From: Riptortus pedestris
Lineage: Eukaryota > Arthropoda > Insecta > Hemiptera > Alydidae
Direction: 5' to 3'
DNA length: 64,000 nucleotides
Assembly (NCBI GenBank): GCA_019009955.1
Contig: CM032231.1
Location: forward strand, 110,535,001-110,599,000
The notes under the pieces were generated by a model. It ran no database searches and was not told the DNA's origin. It saw nothing but the letters and a program-made list of their open reading frames with translations. Made by a program: the position numbers and the translations under genes. Position 1 is the first letter of the stretch. Every line of letters starts with the position of its first letter. Shown here piece after piece: positions 45,502 through 55,949 of this stretch.

Positions 45502-46110
45502 AATAGTTATTTATTATACAAGTGACGAAAGTAGATCATTTTACAACTCGAGTGAAACGTTTACCTTTAATTTCACAAGAGTTGTAAATTCTACTTTCGT
45601 CACGAGTGTAATATTAAAATTTTTCTGTAATCGTGTAATACATGATCAGATCTAACCAGAATATAAACAAAATTAGGATGTTGTGAAGATTATGGTATGT
45701 TTTGGTAGGTTATAAGCATGGTTGTGACAGGTTATAAGCATAGTTATAAAACAACAAGTGATGATTGTGAAGTAGTGCAGTTATAAACAAGTGCAGGTAA
45801 TAAACAAGGAAGGTAATTATTATTATATTTAAATTTTAAATATTTATTGATTATTTCCACCATAATTCATTCACATTTCAATTTATTTTGTTAAAATAAA
45901 TTCTTACAATGTTAAGAAACATTTAAAAGCATTTAATTTCCAACTTCAAATTATTTTTTAATTTATACTTATTACTAATTAAGAAGGCAATTCACTTTCT
46001 TCACTTGTGAAGAAAGTGATTACTTTCTTCAATCTATTGCAAAATGTTTCACTTTCTTTACTCATTTCAGTTTAGTAATGTTACCATTATTCAACGATTA
46101 CAGAAAAAAT
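45502..46110 (+). mobile_element. Family C repeat, copy 2
   Basis: Same orientation as copy 1. The tip of the 5' hairpin (GAGCGAAGCGAG) is deleted, leaving tttacctttaatttcac. It has an extra gaagattatggtatgttttg stretch also found in copy 3, and keeps the 26-bp palindrome. Confidence 0.8.
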
Positions 46111-46198
46111 AACTTTTTATAATTTACAAATCACAAAATAGTTAGCGAGATGCCACTCATTATTTATGCATCAAATATTTACAAGTTGAAAACCGCTT

Positions 46199-46612
46199 AT
46201 CGCTATCAGCTTTTGAGGTTGTACTCATGATGTGACCTTCGAAAAAGGTCTTCAAATTTCCATTGATCCTACATAGGTGATGACGAAATTGAGGTCCGTT
46301 CAAAATTTTATATATATTTGTCTGTTAACGCTCTAGTGGTCCCAATTTTTGTCTAATCCTTACCAAACTCGCCCTTAGCTAACTTGATCTTCATTTCTAA
46401 CCAAAACGTTTAACCATCAAATTGGGTAACGATCAGAGTAAACTTTCGAATGCTAGAGCGTTAACAGAATATATATAAAATTTTGAATAGGCCTCATTTT
46501 CATCATCTCCTAGGTAGCATCAATGAGCATTTGAAGAAATATTTCGAAATCCCTTCATGACTACAACCTTAATAGCTGATTGATGATAATGGAAATCTGC
46601 TAAAATGCGAAT
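46199..46612. mobile_element. Head-to-head inverted pair of family A 5' halves
   Basis: 46199-46370 reads family A 5' sequence on plus (tttgaggttgtactcatgat, (TA)n, gctctagtggtcccaatttt). 46380-46612 reads the same blocks on minus (gctagagcgttaacagaat, (TA)n, cctaggtagcatcaatga, ending ggaaatctgct). The two halves meet at caaactcgcccttagctaac, giving a roughly 410-bp imperfect palindrome with element 5' ends outermost. No 3' ends are present. Confidence 0.8.
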
Positions 46613-46885
46613 TTCTCGGTAAATATTCAGTATACAGAAAATATGTTTATGCCAGCGAATATAAACAATTAAATTGGCAATAAGATTTGTTCTGTAGCAA
46701 TTTTTGATCCGACGTATACAAACTCGAATTTTCGGAATTCCTCCGCTATAACACTCCCTCCCCCGGAGTCCGATTTCAGCTGTTAACGAATTTGATTTTT
46801 AGTTTTTACATAAAATGGTTATTTATCGAGTTTGGTAAATATAAACAAAAAATTGTGACCACTAGAGTGGTAACGGGAAAACTCC
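46613..46885 (-). mobile_element. Family A core fragment
   Basis: Starts aaaatgcgaatttctcggta and runs to gaccactagagtggtaacgg, with the C-rich core (about 46757-46766). Neither terminus is present. A (GT)n lies nearby at 46953-46971. Confidence 0.75.
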
Positions 46886-47038
46886 CAGTGAATATTTATA
46901 GAAAATATATGGATAAATATTTTTACAGATTTAAATTGAATACTTACCGCATGTGTGTGTGTGTGTGTGTGTATAAAGTTGTAATAAATATTCAGAATCA
47001 ATAAATAAAATTGAATATTGGCTTAAGCAAAACTAGAA

Positions 47039-47357
47039 AAAGTTTGTCACGCAGGGACTGCGTAAACTATGAAGATTTCCGACGTGAAGTTTTACAATAG
47101 AGAAATCTGCCTACAGTAGTGAGGAATCTCTAAACTTATTCACGAGGGACGAATAGTTACGAAAACGGCCGCACTAGCTCTTGGCGGAAAGTCCAGAACA
47201 TAGCCGACTTCTGCCGACCACACACACAATACAAATGCAAATATCTCGGCTAATATTCAAGATACAGGGTAGGATCGATAGACATTTGAAGAAAAAATTC
47301 GAAAATCGCGTCATGAGTACAACCTCAATAGCTGATTTTCCTTAAGGGAAATCTGCT
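47039..47357 (-). mobile_element. Family A copy, internally deleted (about 320 bp)
   Basis: Both termini (gtttgtcacgcagggactgc and tccttaagggaaatctgct). The tail joins directly to the 5' block at attcaagatacagggtagga, so the microsatellite and G-rich core are gone. Similar short forms occur at 52171-52553 and 59884-60168. Confidence 0.88.
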
Positions 47358-47710
47358 AAAATGTTTAAATGAATATACTAAGAGTTAATACTGTCATCTA
47401 TCTTTTCCACAGGTTATAAACTTGTTATTAACTCTTTCCTAACCTATTAAACCTGTTTGCTAGTGTGCCTCTCATCAATGAATTACATTTAACTTTCTTT
47501 CTGAATGAGTGCTGCAGAGCTGCTTTAAGAACAGTTTATCTTAGCCAAGCAGTGTGTCTTAGATTTGCATAAAAATCATTCCTTTTCTTCGGTATAAACA
47601 AAGGCCTCAGCCCGCTTTCTCTGTATATAAATTGGCTAATAACTCCAACTGCTTTCGCTTTGCTCCTAACGAAGATTTTTGAATTATAAGAAGTTTACCG
47701 GCACATTTTT

Positions 47711-47835
47711 AGCAGATTTCCCTTTAGCTATCAGCTATTGAGGTCGTACCCGCAATTTTCGAATTTTCTCTTTAAACGTCCATCAATCCTTCCTAGGAGA
47801 TTACGAAAATGAGGTCCGTTAAAAACTGTGTATAT

Positions 47836-47889
<54 letters not shown>

Positions 47890-48430
47890 ATTTTACCGCT
47901 CTAGCGGTCGCAATTTTTGTTTGATATTTATCAAACTCGATATTTAGTCATTTTATGTAAAAAGATAGATAACGTTGACTAAGTTATTAAAGATTAAGTT
48001 CGTTAACGGTTGAAATCGGACCAGGGTGAAGGGGGTTTCAAGGGGAGGACTTTCGAAAATTCGAAGTATCTCCGTTACTACACGTCGGATAGATTGTATA
48101 GAACCAATCTTATTGTAAATTAAATGGCCTATAAATATTTTTTAATAGATATTTTCTGTATCATGAATCTTAACCTGGATATTTGGATTTTATAGTTTTC
48201 AGCTTTTAGTAAACCCCCAATCCGAGTATTGTCATGTTAATAATAAGCTGTTATATCATGAACCACTTCATTACATGGCTAAATAGCAAATATGGTTTTC
48301 ATTGAACTTTTATTTTGTGAGATATATGCAAATACGTTCTGTTGACCCCCCGCCCTTTTTGTTTTTGGATTACTAAAACTTAAGTGATGATAATACATAC
48401 AATATTATAAATCATTGAAATACAGGAATT
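47711..48430 (+). mobile_element. Family A copy, 3' truncated, long tail
   Basis: Starts AGCAGATTTCCCTTTAGC, (TA)n at about 47828-47884, core with an 11-bp duplication near 47975, tail II (ttcagcttttagtaaacccc) and the gttctgttgaccccccgccc segment. It stops before the 3' hairpin. 47358-47710 upstream shows nothing recognisable. Confidence 0.85.
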
Positions 48431-48609
48431 CATTTTGTTCGCTGTATCTATATGAGATGTTCACAGCTACTCAATGCACATGTCTAAACTGTTAATTTCT
48501 GTATTAACATTTATTACTATTTTTCCTAGAGACAAAAAAAGTAATATCATGTGATGAATGAGTACAATGGATTTTAGGTCTAACTTGAATCCTATTCGTC
48601 TAAATAATA

Positions 48610-49217
48610 TTTTTTTCTGTAATCGTTGAATAATAGTAACATTACTAAACTGAAATGAGTGAAGAAAGTGAAACATTTTGCAATAGAGTGAAGAAAGTAA
48701 TCACTTTCTTCACAAGTGAAGAAAGTGAATTGCCTTCTTAAATAGTAATAAGTATAAATTAAAAAATAATTTGAAGATGGAAATTAAATGCTTTTAAATG
48801 TTTCTTAACATTGTAAGAATTTATTTTAACAAAATAAATTGAAATGTGAATGAATTATTGGTGGAAATAATCAATATATTTTAAAATTTAAATATAATAA
48901 TAATTACCTTCCTTGTTTATAACCACTAGTTCACAATCATCACTAGTTGTTTTATAACTATGCTTATAACCTTCCACAACCATTCTTATAACCTACCAAC
49001 AACATACCATAATCTTCACAACATCCTAATTTTGTTCATATTCTGGTTCTGGATCATGTATTACACGATTACAGAAAAAATTTAATATTACACTCGTGAC
49101 GAAAATAGAATTTACAAGTCTCGTGAAATTGCCACACTCGCTTCTCTCGTGTGGGTAAACGTTTCACTCGAGTTGTAAAATGATCTACTTTCGTCACTTG
49201 TATAATAAATAACTATT
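48610..49217 (-). mobile_element. Family C repeat, copy 3 (inverted)
   Basis: Reverse complement of copies 1 and 2: ttttttctgtaatcgttgaa to cacttgtataataaataact. The 5' hairpin tip is retained in part (cacactcgcttctctcgtgt). Confidence 0.8.
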
Positions 49218-49541
49218 TTTACTAAAAATTTTCTTAAAGTCTATATTATAGTTATTATATAATTCCGTTGTATATGTAAGGAAAGAATATAAATTTCTTT
49301 GTACTTTAAGGATTGTTAAATATGGATAAAAAAATAAAATTTATTTTATTCATTTATTCATTCAATACTATTGATGGCCAAATATAAAATAAGACTCAAT
49401 GTCAATCCCTAAAATGGAGAATCTTTTATGTTTCCTTAGAAGTAAAAAATTAATTTTTATATAAGGTATTCCTTCATTTCAGTATGAGAAATACAATAAT
49501 ATTGTGATTTACAATATGTTATAGGTAAATACAATATACAT

Positions 49542-49623
<82 letters not shown>

Positions 49624-50021
49624 TTGTCTATAAATTATTATTATCCTACTTCATAATTTTAGTTATCAATAAACGTATGAGTGACATTGAGAATCTACTT
49701 TTAATATTTATGCAAATAATTATATTATTTTTGCACATACGTTTATGTACAGTAGAGCTACAGCAATTTTTTACTCAATCTTCCCGATATACACAGAAAC
49801 GTTCAGAAAAATGTCTTACTCTGCACACATTCAATAAGCTCATTACTCTCAATAAGAAAGATTTACCTCCCGTAACACACATATTTCCTCTCATATTTAC
49901 AGACTTATACTAACAGACATAAACAGAGCTATGTTATGGATTCCCTGACACAAGGGCATTAAACAAAATAAGGCGGGTGGGGGTGGGGGTCAACAGAATG
50001 CATTTTCATGTATTTCGTATT
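49218..50021. other. AT-rich stretch with compound microsatellite
   Basis: (CA)n at 49541-49560 passes into (TA)n to 49621. The 78-codon plus frame at 49677-49913 has no motif. ggcgggtgggggtgggggtc at about 49973 resembles a family A G-run, and taagggaaatctgctaa at 50022-50038 is a bare family A 5' end. Confidence 0.6.
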
Positions 50022-50040
50022 TAAGGGAAATCTGCTAATA

Positions 50041-50945
50041 TTATTGTAGACAAGTATGCAAAACTAGCCACAAAGAAATACTCCATTGACACGAACTTAC
50101 TAACTACACAAGACTTTTGCAAAGTAACAAAGTCAGAAATACTTGACATATGGAATGGTCACTGTACTCGACTATTGGCTGTACTCGACTAGTAATCTTA
50201 GAAAAATTAAACATTCAGTGAATCCGTGACCTTACGACTTTAAAGCAAGAAGAGACGAAGTCATACTTACAAGGTGACGAATTGGACATACTCCACTAAC
50301 ACACTCATACTTGATGAACAAACAAGACAAACCGATTTGTAGATGTTGTAATGTACCTCTCTGACAGTTAAACATATACACAATTATTTACAGATACCGC
50401 ACAATTTACACGGACTAATGGTGAAGGGGGCATTTCTATACAAAAATATAATCAAATGATATATTTTTTAAATATGTTTACCATTTTTGGATACAAATTT
50501 CTTTTTAATTTACACATACAAATTTTTAAAATTTCTTTTAATTATATTTTTATTGTTTGTTGTAGCAAATCTGCTCATTTTTAATATTTTTAATTAGTTC
50601 ACAAATGCATTTAATTAATAATATTTTAAATTTATTTTAACTTATTGTATTATTCATTTTAAATAATCTTCATATATTGATTCGTTTCACCTTTTTTCAT
50701 ATTTTGTTTAGGTTGGTTGTAGTGTTATTTTTTTTAGTATATTCGTTGTTTTCTATTTTTTTATTGCATTTTGATTTCTATTTTCGTGTTTTGTTGTTAC
50801 CTATTGCTTTTTTTTTCTTTCATTTTTTGTTTTCTATTTTCGGTTATATTTCCAATGTATTAGTTGTTTTTGATTTTAATCGTATGTTTATGATATTTTT
50901 CTTATTGTTGTTTTTTGTTTAGAGCAATATCGCCCTAGTTTCGAA
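50041..50945 (+). pseudogene. LINE 3' region: RNase H-type C-terminus and 3' UTR
   Basis: Broken plus frames read VDKYAKLATKKYSID, then DEVILTR, a stop, RIGHTPLTHSYLMNK and DKPICRCCNVPL, then a stop. R-[IL]-GHT-x-LTHSYL and a C-x2-C cluster are the usual C-terminal end of LINE ORF2 after the RNase H domain. A T-rich 3' UTR follows, closing with gagcaatatcgccctagt at about 50923-50940. The same protein tail and UTR occur on the minus strand at 59145-59780. Several stops and frameshifts make it a dead copy. Confidence 0.75.
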
Positions 50946-51009
50946 AATCCCGAATATATAAATTTTTGTGTGTGCGCGCTTTTGTATGTATGATAGAGAA
51001 AGTGGGGAA

Positions 51010-51425
51010 AAAAGAATATATAATTTGTTCATTTTATTAATGTACATACTAATTTTTATTTATTTGATTTTAGTTTTAATTTTAACTATTGAAAGTATAT
51101 AATTATTCCCGTAATTTTATTAGTTTTTATAGTTTTTAATTATCTAGTTTCCTCACAAGATTTTTTTTTTTTTTTGAATTTAATGTTTCGTTAAGTTTTT
51201 TTTTTGGCTTTGTTGATTCTTGTTTTTTTTGTCTCTTGTTACGTATTGTATTTTGATTGCGTTCTGTTGTTTAGTTGTCCTTTGTTATATGGTTGCATTC
51301 TTAGTTTGTTCTAATTGTAGTGTAACATTTTTTCTAGTTACTGTTTTCATTTTTGTATTTTGTTTATATTAATTGTTTTTTTTGTTTTTTTATGAGCAAT
51401 ATTGCCTCGCAGTGAACGCTCCACA
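51010..51425 (+). mobile_element. Second LINE 3' UTR fragment, same family
   Basis: T-rich sequence with repeated tttgattgcgttctgttgtt-like units ends in atgagcaatattgcctcgca, cgctccacaataaataaaaa. It matches the 3' end of the 59145-59780 copy (gatgagcaatatcgccaagc on its own strand). It is a 5'-truncated insertion ending 72 bp upstream of the host exon. Confidence 0.65.
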
Positions 51426-51497
51426 ATAAATAAAAACCATATATATAATTAAAATATGTTTGAATTATAAGCTAATAATACTTTTTTCGTTTTCCAG

Positions 51498-51595
51498 ATG
51501 TCCCAAAATTTGCAGAACCAATTACGAACGTAACAACTCCAGTTGGTCGCGAAGCGATTCTTGTTTGCGTCGTTGATGACTTATCATCGTACAAG
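51498..51595 (+). CDS. Internal exon of a DIP/lachesin-type immunoglobulin-domain gene
   Basis: A 98-nt exon is bounded by a pyrimidine-rich acceptor (cttttttcgttttccag, ending 51497) and a donor gtatgt (51596). Two bases complete a split codon, then 32 codons read VPKFAEPITNVTTPVGREA, ILV, CVVDDLSSYK; the donor falls in phase 0. P-x-F-[AV]-E-P-I-x-N-V-T-x-x-V-G-R-[ED]-A then C-V-V-[DE]-[DN]-L is the start of the first Ig domain in arthropod DIP (Dpr-interacting protein) and lachesin-like cell-surface proteins; the cysteine is the first half of the Ig disulfide. These are extracellular, usually GPI-anchored neuronal adhesion molecules. The next exon (the tryptophan strand) and the signal-peptide exon are not found in the window, implying long introns on both sides. 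The exact paralogue cannot be named. Confidence 0.85.
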
Positions 51596-52170
51596 GTATG
51601 TAATTCAGGTTTTATAAGTGATTGCGCTTAGTTGACATTGTATACATTTTTAAGTGCAAACACACCTTTCAATTAGATGCGCTTCAATTATAAACAAGAA
51701 GGATACCTTTCTTCCTTCTTTCTTCTATCGTATTTTAAAAATTTATTAGAGTCTTAATTCAATCATTTTCTAAGAAAGTATGAATGGATATTGTGCAACA
51801 GGATATTTGAATCATTAGATCGAAATTCGCAACGGTTTTTAATAAACAGTTCTATGTTACCATTTAGGCGGAAACAAATGAATAGATAAATCTTAATACC
51901 CAAATTCGGCAAATCACCTATGATGTGATGTCCAGAATAAATTTAAAAAAAAAATTTATACCCAAATTAATGAATTATGAACATTTTAGAGAATGCTGGT
52001 ACTGGTTAACAAAATATCCAAATAATTATATTGAAGGTTCATTTAAAACGGCCATGCACACAGTAAAGTATTATTCTAGCGACAGAGCGCTTTCAACTTA
52101 GTGCATGATCATCACTGCCCTAAAATCATGGATGTTGACCTGGAAGGACCAAGGACCATAGTCTTGAAAA
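51596..52170 (+). other. Intron start, no recognised element
   Basis: AT-rich sequence after the splice donor, without supported frame or repeat until the family A copy at 52171. Confidence 0.55.
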
Positions 52171-52553
52171 AAGTCCGTCACGCAGGGGCTGCGTAAACTA
52201 AGCAGATTTCCCTCTTGAAGTTTAGTAATAGTTAATCTACATATCACAACACCACCTTGAACATTAAGGGAATAAATACAAACGGAAATAACAAATGATT
52301 CCGCCAATTTCAACAACCTGCCGACAGGAAGCGTTAGAAATGTTAACAAACAGGTCTGCCCACCTCACACCGAAAAGAAAAATAATTACTGAAATATATC
52401 AGAATATAACATATCAATTTTATTGAGAACTATTTAGACGGACCTCATTTTCGTCATCTACTAGATAGGATCGATGGACATTTGAAGAAAAATTTCGAAA
52501 ATTCTGTCATGAGTAAGACCTCAATAGCTGATTTCCCTTAAGTAAAATCTGCT
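52171..52553 (-). mobile_element. Family A copy, internally deleted (383 bp)
   Basis: Perfect hairpin end (aagtccgtcacgcaggggct) and palindrome end (gatttcccttaagtaaaatc). The tail contains ctgccgacaggaagcgttag and ataacatatcaattttattg; the microsatellite, gcggtcgc block and G-rich core are absent. Confidence 0.9.
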
Positions 52554-52740
52554 AAAATGAACCTTAGACTCCAAATAATTAATTATATGAGAGATGATAT
52601 TAACATTGGCTAATTAGTACTACAATAGATGTTCATACAAACTTACATAATTTGTCTGCAAGCTTTAGTTTGGGCTTTTCCGAGAGTGGCGCTATTTTTA
52701 TTTCATTTCCATTGAACATTCTTGCATTTCACTTTTTATT

Positions 52741-52826
52741 AGCAGATTTCTCTTAAGGGAAGCCAGCTATTGGTTGTATTCATGACGCGATATTCGAAAA
52801 TTTTCTCAAAGGTTCAAATATATATA

Positions 52827-52870
<44 letters not shown>

Positions 52871-53187
52871 TACTTTTTATGATGAATATGACTTATATAT
52901 GTATCTGGTAACGCTCTAGCGCTCGTAATTTTGTTTGATATGTACCACACTGGTTATTTAAAAGTTTTATGTAAAAATAATGATCAAGTACGTTAACGGC
53001 TGAAATCAGAATGGAGGGAGGGGAGCTGGTTTAAAAGGGAAATTTTGAAATTCCTAAATATCTCCTTTATAATACGTCGAATCGAAGAAGTGTATAGAAC
53101 ATATCTTACTGCAAATTGAACGTTATATAAACGTTCTTATATACGTTTTATATACTATCTTGATTATTAAACGAGATATTTGCCATT
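52741..53187 (+). mobile_element. Family A copy, 3' truncated
   Basis: Starts AGCAGATTTCTCTTAAGGG, (TA)n at about 52816-52868, gctctagcgctcgtaatttt, weak G-run, core to acgagatatttgccattt, where the next copy begins at 53189. It reads as a tail-less copy into whose tail another copy inserted. Confidence 0.88.
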
Positions 53188-53188
53188 T

Positions 53189-53312
53189 AGCAGATTTCCC
53201 TTCGGGTAAATCAGCTATTAAGGTTGTACTCATGACGCGATTTTCGAATTTTTTCTTCAAATGTCCATCGATTCTACCCGGGAGATGACGAAAATGAGGT
53301 CCGTTCAAAACT

Positions 53313-53364
<52 letters not shown>

Positions 53365-54157
53365 CTGTTAACGCTTTAGCAGTCGCAACTTTTGTTTAAT
53401 CGTTACCAAACTCGATATTTAGTCGTTTCATGTAAAAAGAAAGATCAAGTTCGTTAACGGCTGAAATCTGGCCAGGAGGAGGGGGGTTTAGAAGGGAGGA
53501 TTTTTGAAAATTCGAAATAGCTCCGTTACCATAGGGCGGATCGAAATATTGTATATAACCAATCTTATTGCAAATTAAATGCACTATAAATATACATTTA
53601 TTCATTATCTTGAATATTAACCGAGATATTTGCATTTTTCAGTTTTCAGCCATCAGCAAACCGCCACTTCTACTCATGTAACATAAACAATACTCTGCTA
53701 CATAATAAATCACATTATTTGAATCTTAAATACCAAATATTGTATTCAAGAGACCTTTATTATGCGAGATACATACAAATATGTTCTGGTGACCACCCCC
53801 CCCCCGTCTTAAGGTTTTGGACTACTAAAATTTGATTGATTAACATAACAATTATTCTGACTCATTATTAAATTCAGTACAAGATATAGTAAATAGTTCT
53901 CAATAAAATTAATATGTTATATTCTGATATATTTCAGTAATTGTTTTTATTTCCGGTGAGAGGCGGGCAGACCCGGTTGTTTACATTTCTAACCCAACGC
54001 TTCCTGTCGGCAGGTTATTGAAATTGGATGAAACATTTCTTATTTCCGTTTGTATTTATTCACGGTGGTGTTGTGTTAGCAGTATGTATATTTATCTATT
54101 ACTAAACTTCACGAGGGAAATCTGCTTAATTTACGCAGCCCCTGCGTGACAGACTTT
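53189..54157 (+). mobile_element. Family A copy, longest complete form (969 bp)
   Basis: All segments in order: AGCAGATTTCCCTTCGGG, conserved 5' blocks, (TA)n at about 53317-53360, gctttagcagtcgcaacttt, G-rich core (about 53480-53505), tail II body (ttcagccatcagcaaaccgc), the gttctggtgaccaccccccc block, a tail I body (gtcggcaggttattgaaatt), penultimate hairpin arms, terminal hairpin at 54133-54147 and GACAGACTT. It shows that the long form carries both tail bodies in series and that shorter copies are deletion derivatives. Confidence 0.92.
54133..54147. repeat. Terminal 3' hairpin of family A
   Basis: ACGCAGCCCCTGCGT: a 6-bp perfect GC-rich stem with a 3-nt loop, 9-10 nt before the element end. 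In position and form it resembles the 3' hairpin of Helitron/Helentron elements. Present in most 3' ends in the window. Confidence 0.85.
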
Positions 54158-54169
54158 TTTTTTTTAGTT

Positions 54170-54352
54170 TGTGGAGTTCGGAAAACTCCCACTCCTACTC
54201 ATGTTGTATTAAGCTTTTGTATCATGAACCACATTATTTGAAACAAATACCAAATATTGTTCTCATTAAACTTTTACTTTTTAAGACAAATGCAAATATT
54301 TGACGCACATGGGAAATCTGCATAGTTAACGCAGGCCTCCGTGACAGACTTT
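54170..54352 (+). mobile_element. Family A tail II with a second 3' terminus
   Basis: Begins 12 bp after the terminus at 54157 (gtttgtggagttcggaaaac), runs through aaataccaaatattgttctc and ends GACAGACTT with a worn hairpin (aacgcaggcctccgtg). Same orientation as the full copy before it. Confidence 0.8.
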
Positions 54353-54588
54353 TTAAATTTATTTTTTACTTTACTTATCTTTTAATATTTTTGTATTAAA
54401 TTAAAAATTAATTGTGTTTTTTTTTGTTAGTAGAACTATTTTAATTTTATTATTAATAATATTGAAAAGACAATGGACTCATTGAGATAACTAAATATTT
54501 AACCTTTAAGCAATATCCGATGGTTGAAACTATTAGATATTGATGATCTAAATTGCTTATTTGAATTACATGCTTTGTCAGATTTTGA

Positions 54589-54658
54589 ATCAGCTATTTC
54601 GAAAAATTTCTTCAATTGTCCATCGATCCTACCCAGGAGATGACGAAAATGAGGTCTG

Positions 54659-54715
<57 letters not shown>

Positions 54716-55253
54716 ATATATGCCTGTTAACCCTCTAGCGGTCGCAATATTTGTTTGATCGTTACCAAACTCGTTATTTAATCGTTTTATGTAAAAAGGA
54801 AGATCAAGTTCGTTAATGGCTGAAATCGGATCAGTGGGAGGGGGGGTTTAGATGGAAGGATTTTCGAAAGTTCGAAATATCTCCGTTATTATACGTCAGA
54901 TCGAAACATTGTATAGGACCAAACTTATTGTAAATTAAAGTTACCATAAATATTGTTATATACACTGTTTCTCTATCTTCAATACTAACCGATATATTTG
55001 CATTTTTATGAAATGTGTGTGCGGCTATTGTCCAATTTCCGCTTAGTTCGGCCGTTCCCGTAACTGTTCTGCAGGCATGTAACATAACCTTTCTTGTCTT
55101 CTAACCTTTTACTTTGTGAGATATATGCAAATACGTTCAGTTGATGCCCTATTTGTTTGGTGGTGTAAAGTGTTAACAGTATGCAGATTTCTCTATTGTA
55201 AAATTTCACGTGGGAAATCTTTTTAGTTTACGCAGCCCCTGCGTGACGGATTT
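54589..55253 (+). mobile_element. Family A copy, 5' truncated (665 bp)
   Basis: Begins tcagctatttcgaaaaattt without the palindrome. (TA)n at about 54662-54718, gctctagcgg-type block (ccctctagcggtcgcaatat), G-run, tail I and hairpin ACGCAGCCCCTGCGT, ending GACGGATTT. The 84-codon and 67-codon minus frames are not genes. Confidence 0.9.
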
Positions 55254-55906
55254 TTATTAATATACACTTATAAAAAAAAAACAAAAAAAAAAACACAAAA
55301 TAATAGCGCTAAATAGTCAATTTAACGGAAGTAGTCTGACAAGTTTCACATGTAAAGCGTAATGGTAATATAACGCCCTGTTAATCCGAGACGCAATTGA
55401 CTGCAAATAGATGCACGATAATGTCAAAGTATTGATTCAAAAGAGAGGGAACGATTTTCCCTTGAAACTTTTCTGCGGTAAAACTTGAATATTTCATAAT
55501 CAAAAAGAAAGTGTGTGTCAAGGGGGAGGGGGCGCACTAAACAGGCAATTTGAAGGCAGAACGTTTAGTGGGGGTGGGTCATTTATGGGTCGCTCAAGTG
55601 GGGGTGGGGGAAGCTCTCTGCGTGTCCCTCAACTAGAAGAAGGTACTGCCCATAATAAGGATGTAGACCCACTTACAGTATCTCGGCCTTCGGCTGCCAT
55701 TTTCATATTATAAACAACACCTTTCTTTAGCCCTAAAATAACATAACTGTAACTCGTGATAAAAATCTCTACAGCCTCTCTACGTTCCTTTAAACAATTG
55801 GGATGTAAGTTAAAAAAAAAAAAAAAAGTGTCCTTTCTTTCTAACCCTTCTAGAACGTCATTCGACTCAGCTTTACATTGTCTATATTATTTGACATATT
55901 TAGAGC

Positions 55907-55946
<40 letters not shown>
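55254..55946. other. No recognised gene; G-rich patch and (TA)n
   Basis: 55513-55620 is G-rich (gggggaggg, tgggggtgggtc, tgggggtgggggaagc), giving a low-complexity Gly-rich 66-codon frame that is not a gene but could form a G-quadruplex. (TA)n at 55913-55946 precedes the Tc1-like element. Confidence 0.5.

Positions 55947-55949
<3 letters not shown>

Noticed and set aside
50677..50922. 81-codon hydrophobic plus frame resembling a membrane protein
   Set aside because: It is T-rich 3' UTR of a LINE, giving Phe/Leu/Val codons by composition.
55513..55713. Gly-rich 66-codon frame
   Set aside because: It derives from G-run low-complexity sequence and has no start or splice context.
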